A stretch of 64,000 nt of DNA, taken from contig CABFPE010000081.1 in assembly GCA_900660155.1 (NCBI GenBank), positions 940,781 through 1,004,780 of the forward strand, written 5' to 3'. Every line of letters starts with the position of its first letter. Within the stretch, counting starts at the first letter, position 1. The notes under the pieces were generated by a model that saw nothing but the letters and a program-made list of their open reading frames with translations, was not told where the DNA came from and did no database searches. Positions 57,901 to 64,000 of this stretch are shown one piece after another. Position numbers and translations under genes: made by a program. The stretch comes from Hofstenia miamia (taxonomy: Eukaryota > Xenacoelomorpha > Acoela > Hofsteniidae).

Positions 57901-60159
57901 TAGAGAAATAACGCAATCATCAGCACGTGGTAGCACGCAACCACCTCCGCAACCGAGTTATCATTCTGAAGCTTCAACACTTTCGAACGCACCAGCGCCA
58001 CAGCCTGCAGCACAACCGACGGCTCCCCAACCTGTTCAACAACCAGTTCAACAACCAGGTAATATCTCAAGTTAAATTTGAATTTTGGACGCACAACTCC
58101 AGCAAAGTTTCATACGTCTGAGCATGATTATTTATTAAATGCTTATTATTCTAGGTTTTTCTGATTTAATATTTGCTTTTGATTTCATTCATATTCTTAG
58201 GAATAAATTATTTTCTCTATTATATAAGTCTTGACACTTTTTTGCTTAATTATAATATTGATAGGGTAGAACATTTATCATGTTAATGTATACTTAAAAT
58301 CATTCACAATCGATTGCTTGCACACATTGTATTGCAGCCCAACGTTTTCTTGAAGTATTCTCTCTTATAGTTATCACAGTACTATGCAACTTTAGTTAGT
58401 ATATTATATTCATTTCAAAAACGAATACTAAATATTTTTCTCGATTTACATATGTTAATTTTAAATTTTTTAATATAAAATTTTTTCCTACTATTGTTAT
58501 TTATACATTTTATCTCTATTTAATTTGTTATAGCATTGGAAGCTTTTCAAAATTGATTTTAAACACACATGCAAACTTATCATTTATATTACATTACCGA
58601 TTGAATTTAGTCCAAACTCCATACATGGCGCAACCACAGCAAGGATATAATCCATATATGCCTATGCCTTATTCGACACCACAAAGTAAGTACTTGTATC
58701 AGATTGTAATCAACTCGTAAATTTAGGCTCAGATAATGCTTCGCAGAATCCTGGTTGGTTTAGAGATTTTCTATATTTTCCATAACATGACTGTTTAATC
58801 CCAGATTTTTACGTGTTGAATTTTTCCGAAACCTATTATCTAATATCATTTATGTGGTGCTGTGTGTCAATTGCTTTAATTTTTGCTGCTTTTTATGCTC
58901 TCCATCATCATGCAAGTTAAAAGTAGAATTTTTTATACTTGAAGAGTAGCATTTACTTTAGTTAAATTGCTCACATGTAAATATGTGGTGCTAATAAATT
59001 AATAGTTGAAATTTGGCTATCAAACTTTTCTATTTGATATACCATTTGCGGACCGGTGTTATCGGAATGGATGGATTCTTCAGCAAGATGGGGTATGACG
59101 TGTGACCCCTATACTTCGAGACACCCAACATTTCTGCAGAAAAAAAATCTGCAAATTTTGCAGTGGCCTGCCAACTTACCGGACCATTCGCCTATAGAAA
59201 ATGTTTGGGGGATTATGAAGGCCGATGTAGAATAGAAAAATCCAAAAAATATGCACAAACTGAAGCAATACTTGCTGAAGTGGATAGAAAAAATTACCCC
59301 GAAAATGCAGAAGAATTTGATACTCAATTAAAGGCAGATTTTTTGTGTTCGCTCCGAAGGCAATCTTGTTTAATTTCTTTTACATAAATTTATAGAAAAC
59401 TTAGTTTATCATCGATTGACATTAATTTTGTTACTTGCATGTTTTTGTTGCTAAGGGTTTAAAAAATTCTGTTTCTCATTTTTTTACCGGAGCTATATAT
59501 ATATATATTTAGAACAAATAAGCAAATAAATTCAATAAACACTGTAAATTTCTGGGTGATTATCATTTCATTCGTTTTTGCTCATTTTTTCTGATTTGCG
59601 TGTGATTATTGTTGGGTAGGTTTGCTTGTGTGTGCTTCCGTACTTAATCTTTAATAGATCGATTGAAATAAAATTTTACAGACGTTCAATTGCACATGTG
59701 TAATATTGAAAATATGAAATTCACAAACTTTTACATGCTAGCATATTTTAATTTAACTGTGCTTTGTTTATATTGAGGATATTTTTCAAACTTTGCTAAA
59801 TGCACTAGTTTTTCTAGACCACCAGATATTTTGTGAAGACAAGTCATTTATGCAATGTTTTATATTATTATTGTTCTGTGGTTCACATTTGCTTTTAGTG
59901 GTTTTGTCTTAAACATTTATCACATATCAAAGATTTTTTTACTGTATATCAGTTTTTTAGCTGGTTTTTGCAATTATTTTATTTAATATATTTTGATTTA
60001 GTGTACTGTCAGCCGCCTCCGCAATATCCTCCTGGTGCTAATCCCTACATGCCGATGCCACCATCATATTACCAGTATCCGCAACAGTCAGGCTATGGTT
60101 ACTATGCACCTCCACCACCTCAAGGTCAATATCCCCAACAACCACCTCCTCCCCAATAA
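42945..60159 (+). CDS. PDCD6IP: ALIX (PDCD6IP) Bro1-domain ESCRT adaptor, 18 exons
   Basis: ALIX links ESCRT-I (TSG101) to ESCRT-III (CHMP4) in endosomal sorting, cytokinesis and membrane repair. Exons: 42945-43135, 43179-43236, 43278-43344, 43391-43675, 43717-43832, 43996-44118, 44390-44519, 44933-45146, 45225-45402, 47548-47769, 48626-48682, 49688-49702, 50748-50853, 57075-57361, 57771-57865, 57904-58058, 58611-58685, 60002-60159. They join in phase to 844 codons with the stop; the human protein is 868 aa. The Bro1 domain covers exons 1-8 ([47 protein letters not shown]). The V domain covers exons 9-15 ([47 protein letters not shown]). The Pro/Gln-rich tail covers exons 16-18 and includes a PTAP motif (58016-58027). 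I chose the ATG at 42945 because it starts the conserved N-terminus. Intron 13 contains all of UBA2. Confidence 0.96.
43136..43390 (+). other. Three consecutive tiny ALIX introns (43, 41 and 46 bp)
   Basis: The introns are 43136-43178, 43237-43277 and 43345-43390. All have GT donors and TAG acceptors, and the joined exons keep frame and ALIX homology. Intron 4 (43676-43716) is 41 bp and intron 15 (57866-57903) is 38 bp. Confidence 0.9.
44520..44651 (+). other. Possible alternative 44-codon extension of ALIX exon 7
   Basis: The frame stays open past the GT at 44520 to a second GT at 44652, and both donors leave the same phase for exon 8. The extension encodes DKPLLVN...[17 protein letters not shown]. 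This resembles the same Bro1 segment that exon 8 encodes ([19 protein letters not shown]), so it may be a duplicated exon end. Confidence 0.35.
45403..47547 (+). other. ALIX intron 9, 2.1 kb, no gene
   Basis: AT-rich intron without recognisable transposon or RNA gene. Opposed small ORFs (for example 45605-45889) show no family resemblance. Confidence 0.55.
49688..49702 (+). other. PDCD6IP: 15-nt microexon of ALIX (PIVEQ)
   Basis: TTTTAG precedes CCGATTGTTGAACAG and GTACGT follows. The five residues join exon 11 to exon 13 in phase at the position of the VVNVL stretch of vertebrate ALIX. Confidence 0.75.
51215..56258 (+). CDS. UBA2: SUMO-activating enzyme subunit 2 (UBA2), 8 exons
   Basis: UBA2 is the catalytic half of the SUMO E1 (partner SAE1). 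It adenylates SUMO, forms a thioester and passes it to UBC9. Exons: 51215-51436, 51637-51858, 52062-52272, 53275-53495, 53626-53834, 55231-55410, 55536-55809, 56004-56258, giving 597 codons plus stop (human 640 aa). Landmarks: nucleotide loop [11 protein letters not shown] and [18 protein letters not shown] (exon 1), [19 protein letters not shown] (exon 2), [16 protein letters not shown] with the active-site Cys at 52140-52142, zinc cysteines ECYEC (exon 3) and ECVVC (exon 7), [15 protein letters not shown] (exon 6), the ubiquitin-fold domain (exon 7), a KR-rich nuclear signal and the DDDLIAL end (exon 8). TTTCAG lies at 51218-51223, so translation may instead start at the ATG at 51227. The whole gene lies in ALIX intron 13, same strand. 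Confidence 0.97.
52635..53194 (+). mobile_element. Internally deleted mariner element in UBA2 intron 3
   Basis: TA duplications (52633-52634 and 53195-53196) flank inverted ends: TAGGTTGTTCCATAA on the left, and TTATTGGACAACCTA on the right with an indel. The inside keeps only the transposase C-terminal half in shifting frames: [14 protein letters not shown] (second Asp region of the mariner DDD triad), [11 protein letters not shown], then [14 protein letters not shown]. Length is about 560 bp versus about 1.3 kb for a full mariner, so it lacks the 5' half and cannot be autonomous. Confidence 0.85.
53835..55230 (+). other. UBA2 intron 5, 1.4 kb, no gene
   Basis: AT-rich intron without recognisable genes. 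A short Gly/Lys-rich frame (54388-54603) shows no family. Confidence 0.5.
59040..59510 (+). pseudogene. Tc1/mariner-type transposase C-terminal remnant in ALIX intron 17
   Basis: Across frames it reads GWILQQDG, then [24 protein letters not shown], close to the Tc1 family WPANSPDLNPIENLW block that precedes the last catalytic acidic residue. [11 protein letters not shown]-like tail follows. It ends near an AT-dinucleotide run (59497-59510). I found no terminal inverted repeats. This is only the 3' third of a transposase gene. Confidence 0.78.
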
Positions 60160-60205
60160 TGCTTTGCTTCACGCATGATCTATTTAATGTAAATTGTTTT
60201 CATAC

Positions 60206-60300
60206 AATAAATGAAATCCTGTTAAATGCAATATTTGACGTCTATTTTCTTAAAAATGTTTTGAGTGCAAAGAAATTTGTATTTATCGAATTACAATAAA
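60206..60300 (+). terminator. ALIX polyadenylation signals
   Basis: AATAAA occurs 47 bp after the ALIX stop codon (60206-60211) and again at 60295-60300. The first has a T-rich stretch downstream. Confidence 0.65.
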
Positions 60301-60789
60301 TGTTTTTTCTTAGCATTTTATTGTGTGTTTAAATGGAATTGTGATTGAAACTTTCATATTTGAATAGCTTTGCCGTTGATTGTGAAATTTGTAAAACTAT
60401 AGGGCATAAGCAGCATAATATTTAACTACTTTCATTTAAAAATCGATCTTTCTTGGCGAACAATTATCTGCTAATTTCAATTAATCCAGTAAGCTAAGTA
60501 ATAGAAAACTTTTTGATAATGGCAGTGGCAGATCGAAACAAATGATGCGTTCCTTTTTTAAATTGATATATAAACACAATGCTGAAGTGTGGGACTTCCA
60601 ACAGATCCTTGTGGGATTCTGTCATTAGTAAATAATATGCCTGATCGCCGTTGGTTTTATTCCACTATCTGCGACCCATTTAACTAAAAGTCGGACACCC
60701 AGTTATAGGGTACACAATTCGGAGCATGTTCACACTTACTAGATGCCGGGGTACTCGGACAAATGCCTTAAGAGATCTATTGCTCGCAC
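60301..60789. other. No gene seen
   Basis: Intergenic sequence after ALIX. The part from about 60600 may be an eroded continuation of the LINE fragment next to it. Confidence 0.45.
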
Positions 60790-61020
60790 ATAATCAGATT
60801 TTCTCGAATGAATGATATGACAGATATTCTGATGGGTGATGACAGTGGTTTTGGTAGTCATTCTTTCTAAAACCACACTGAATAGCTGGTTGCCAGATGT
60901 TGCATGAAGTTATGTATTTTCGGTGAACAAGGCGTTCGGAAATACACGACATCCATGCGATGAATCTTGGTCTTAAGTTGTTCAAAGATATTGGTTTCCC
61001 AGCTTTTAGGACCATCTCCG
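60790..61020 (-). pseudogene. LINE reverse transcriptase fragment
   Basis: On the minus strand, VLKAGKPISLNNLRP, ISERLVHRKYI and QCGFRKNDYQNH match the early RT blocks of non-LTR elements (KPGKP..L.NLRPI, ..KL.E..., QFGFR....T). Weak continuation to about 60640 (AFVRVPRHL) is possible. It is too short to place in a clade and is not the 14.8-21 kb LINE family. Confidence 0.65.
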
Positions 61021-62100
61021 ATCACCTAAAGGAATGTGATATGAAATTTACATATCAAATTTTATCCAAGCAATTGATGATTTTCAACTAAGCATCATGG
61101 AATCAATTATTATAAAATTGAAGTAACCTAGCTTAAACAAAAAAGTTGAATATAAATACAGATTAAATTTACCGAAAATATTGTAAAATAATTTAGTTTG
61201 TTAAATATTTTGTGAATTTTGTAGTGGGAAACTTTTTTGGCAGTGGCATGCCGAAAGATGTTAAATAAATGATCTGTTTCTTTTTAAAAAGATCATAATA
61301 ATAAACTTATGAATTCAGGTCAGCATAGAAATATCGGACAATTCATTTCCATTTAACATTAGAAGAAGAAAACCTATGTTCGAAAGTTCTGTGAATAATA
61401 AATATGATACTGTTATTAATTGTGAAAGTGTCAAGAAATTCAAAATATAATAAAATTCAATAAACCAAATATTTACAAATAACTTAGAATATGTATATTT
61501 ATAGATTGCTTCTTCACAACCATTTTATTTTTTGTTCTTTTTGATAGTTTTTGTAAAAATACGGATCCAATTATAAATATAAGCCTTCACATCAACATCT
61601 AGACTTCTTGACTAAATTTTTCACGTTTTTGCTGTAGTAAATCATTACTATGAATGACTTTTCTCTTATTGTCTTTAAATTGTGAATCAATTACTGATCT
61701 TTTTTGAAGTCATTGATACAAAAGCATCCATTTTTTGAACTGAAAATTTTGAAAAAATTGGTAAAATTTTTAAATGTTTACAAGATGCAGTAAAATTTAT
61801 TAAGGAGACAATAGATGAAATAACTTGTTGTTAAGGATCTTTAGTAATTTTAATAAAAACAGACTGAGATATATTTCGCTCAACTTGAGCATCAGTTTAC
61901 AAAAAATCCCTTTAAATTTGCATTATTTATTGAAAAGATATTATGCAATTAAGCGTAATTTATGCCGATGCTTTCGTTGCGGGCAGTCGGTCCATACGAA
62001 CGCTCTGTGCTCAACACGATCAATTCCGCCGCTATCAGATGAGGGCTAAATAAGACAAAACTATTAGCTCCTTTTAAGAATCTGGCAAAAGATGAGCTAA
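61021..62100. other. No gene recognised; one GC-richer island
   Basis: AT-rich except for about 80 bp at 61965-62046, which is much richer in G and C and can be read as FRCGQSVHTNALCSTRSIP. I do not recognise it as protein or structural RNA. Confidence 0.4.
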
Positions 62101-62109
62101 TCATTCTAC

Positions 62110-62900
62110 ATAATCTCCTAGCATCCTCAAAATCAATATGGTTTTCGTAAATATATTTCTACAAATGATGCTATGTTAAGAGCTACCGTAAATTGGAGAA
62201 ATATCATAAATATTAATGAGTGTTCATCAGTTGCATGCTTAGATTTATCAAAAGCATTTGACTCTATCGACCACCACATATTAATTAAAAAAATAAAAAT
62301 TCTGTGCTTCTCAGACAAAATTGCAGACCTAATAAGCAGCTATCTCCATAATCGTAAACAAAGAGTTAAGCTAAATGAATTTCTCTCTGACTGGATTTTT
62401 ATTAAAAATGGTATTCTTCAAGGAACAATTTTGAGACCATTACTATTCAATATGTATGTAAATGATTTGAGCAATCATATCACATGTAATGTTATACAAT
62501 ATGCTGATGATATTGTATTTAGTCTCCTGAAATCGCTATAAAAGTTCTCGAAGAAAATTGCACTCTTCTTGCACAAAAATTTCCTTCTCTAAAACTAAGA
62601 ATAAACCCATCTAAAACTCAAGTAGACCTAAATCTAACATATTCCACAAATAGTTCACAATTTATAAGTAAAATTTAATGACACATTATAGCAAAAGTTA
62701 ATTCTTTTAAATATTTAGGTATTATTTTTGATTCTCAACTTAGTTTTACAAAACAAAGTGTTAAGAAAATGGCTATTTAAATTAAGGCTCTTAGAAATGT
62801 TTCACAACAGCTTCCAACCACAACAAAAATTCAATTAATTCGAACATTAATAATAAGCCACTTTAATTATTATGCAAACACACTACATACCGACTTAAAT
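62110..62900 (+). pseudogene. Second LINE reverse transcriptase remnant (jockey/CR1 type)
   Basis: NQYGFRKYISTNDAML leads into a 122-codon open frame (62173-62541) with VACLDLSKAFDSIDHHILI, LISSYLHNRKQRVKLNE, NGILQGTILRPLLFNMYVND and the catalytic box QYADDIVF. After a stop at 62541 the frame is broken, but pieces such as ALRNVSQQLPTTTKIQL and SHFNYYANTL continue to about 62900. It is 5'-truncated and clearly different from the 14.8-21 kb LINE family (YADD here, YVDD there). Confidence 0.85.
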
Positions 62901-63397
62901 CAATAACTGTTGAATAAATTAGTATAGCCTAATCCAAAGATCACAAACACTTAAATGTGTTCCCCTGGAAATACCAATATGATAAGTAACACCAATAGAA
63001 CCTTCTAATTCGTCCTGTCTATGTTCATGATATGATGAGGCATAATTATTGGTATGCCTTACTAATTCTTCAAACCGATTATGGTATCATTGCCACTATC
63101 AGTTCCTGGCACATCAGAGTCGAGGATATTACTATTGCGATTGATGCATTGAGAATCAATTGAATTACCATGACCAGTGTGTAAAACTAATATCATAATA
63201 GTGTATTAAAGAAGCATGTATATGTATAAATCAATTTTAATTATGTCATGCAAAAATTTTACACTCATAATAAAGATACAATAAAGCACATTTTACAAAA
63301 TTAACATTACAAAAATAGAATATTTAAGAATCACCAAATAAAAATTGTTTTTTTTAAAGAACGAAAATCAATACATATAAAATTAACATTACAATGA
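62901..63397. other. No gene seen
   Basis: AT-rich flank between the LINE remnant and the edge ORF. Confidence 0.45.
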
Positions 63398-64000
63398 TTA
63401 TTTTTGGGTGATTGATTGAAAAATTTGTATAATAGTTGAGTTTGTGTTCCAGATGTCACAGATTAGACAAGAATTGCTTGAACCATATCTTGATAAAAGA
63501 ATTGTAGCATTTTCCCGCTGTAAAATTACTGAAATTGCTGGAAAAAATATGTAGAAATCGTATTCAGATCGCAAGAGGCACTTCTGGCAGAAGACATAAA
63601 AGACATCTTGGAGAATACTTTGATAGCAATTGGTGACCATCCTCCTAAAGCTTCCACTGATAGTGGTATGAAGGATATACCAGCTGCTGAACATGATTCT
63701 GCATATTTAGTGAGCTTTCGGTTGTCTGTAACTTCCAGAGCATGACCAGCATTAGTACCCACAAGAGAAACAATCGAAGGCTGCAGTGAACTAATTACAG
63801 TCATGTCTAGAGCGGCTGGTCGGCCAGAAGACCAGCATGGCAAAAAGATGTCCCCAGGACGAGCACGAGACTCAGTGAGGTTAGACTTTTCAAGCACAGG
63901 AGACAAAGCACATTTCGAAGCAGTTGAAAAAATAGCGTCCCTGAGTCGATCATGGCGCGCAATTCTTTCACCATCAACCGCGCAGGACATGGCATGATCA
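63398..64000 (-). CDS. Partial retroelement-type protein C-terminus at window edge
   Basis: The minus-strand frame is open from the window edge to 63526: DHAMSCAVDGERIARHDRLRD, RARPGDIFLPCWSSGRPAALD followed by MTVIS, then EALGGWSPIAIKVFSKM. A 1-nt shift near 63530 puts the expected tail, ISVILQRENATILLSR, in the neighbouring frame (63694-63398). From memory, this ERI.RH..LRD / RPGD....GRPAALDVTV / GGWS / QRGNA layout ends many RT-containing hypothetical proteins of invertebrates. The RPGD..(12-16)..D.TV spacing could be a PD-(D/E)XK-like nuclease core, but that is inference. It is more GC-rich than its surroundings, suggesting a recent insertion. The rest lies to the right. Confidence 0.55.

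Overview
The window is AT-rich animal DNA. It has spliced genes with clear metazoan orthologues and many transposable-element families (P element/THAP, piggyBac, mariner/Tc1, a CR1/Jockey-like LINE, and Ty3/gypsy). I cannot name the phylum. Host introns range from 38 bp to more than 6 kb. Their 3' splice sites are almost all TAG and none that I read is CAG.

Region 1-14.4 kb is the 5' part of PRIM2 (DNA primase large subunit) on the minus strand. Five exons are readable (14395 down to 4180); the C-terminal exons are not in the window or not recognisable. Its introns hold a complete-ended piggyBac-like element (6713-8666), a complete-ended P-element-like transposon with a THAP-domain transposase (9185-12544), two foldback repeats and an older piggyBac remnant. 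From 14.8 to 21.0 kb there are several pieces of one LINE family, scrambled by assembly joins.

Region 23.7-35.6 kb is a large degenerate Ty3/gypsy-like retroelement on the minus strand: gag, zinc knuckle, protease, RT-RNase H, integrase, a repeat-bearing integrase tail, and then a long accessory ORF of no family I recognise. A divergent relative of that accessory protein sits alone on the plus strand at 39.9-41.8 kb. Between them is a second P-element-like transposon (36323-39007) with long terminal inverted repeats and a perfect 8-bp target duplication.

Region 42.9-60.2 kb holds two host genes on the plus strand. ALIX/PDCD6IP (18 exons, about 843 aa) carries the whole SUMO E1 subunit gene UBA2 (8 exons, about 597 aa) inside its 6.2-kb intron 13, in the same orientation. 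Mariner and Tc1 remnants lie in introns of these genes. The last 4 kb has LINE fragments and, at the right edge, part of a retroelement-type protein on the minus strand.

Eight N or N-run positions (3683, 11766-11769, 12023, 16847, 19511, 19964, 20208, 28781) mark contig joins. Most are flanked by duplicated or strand-flipped copies of nearby sequence, so local duplications there should be read as assembly artefacts unless shown otherwise.
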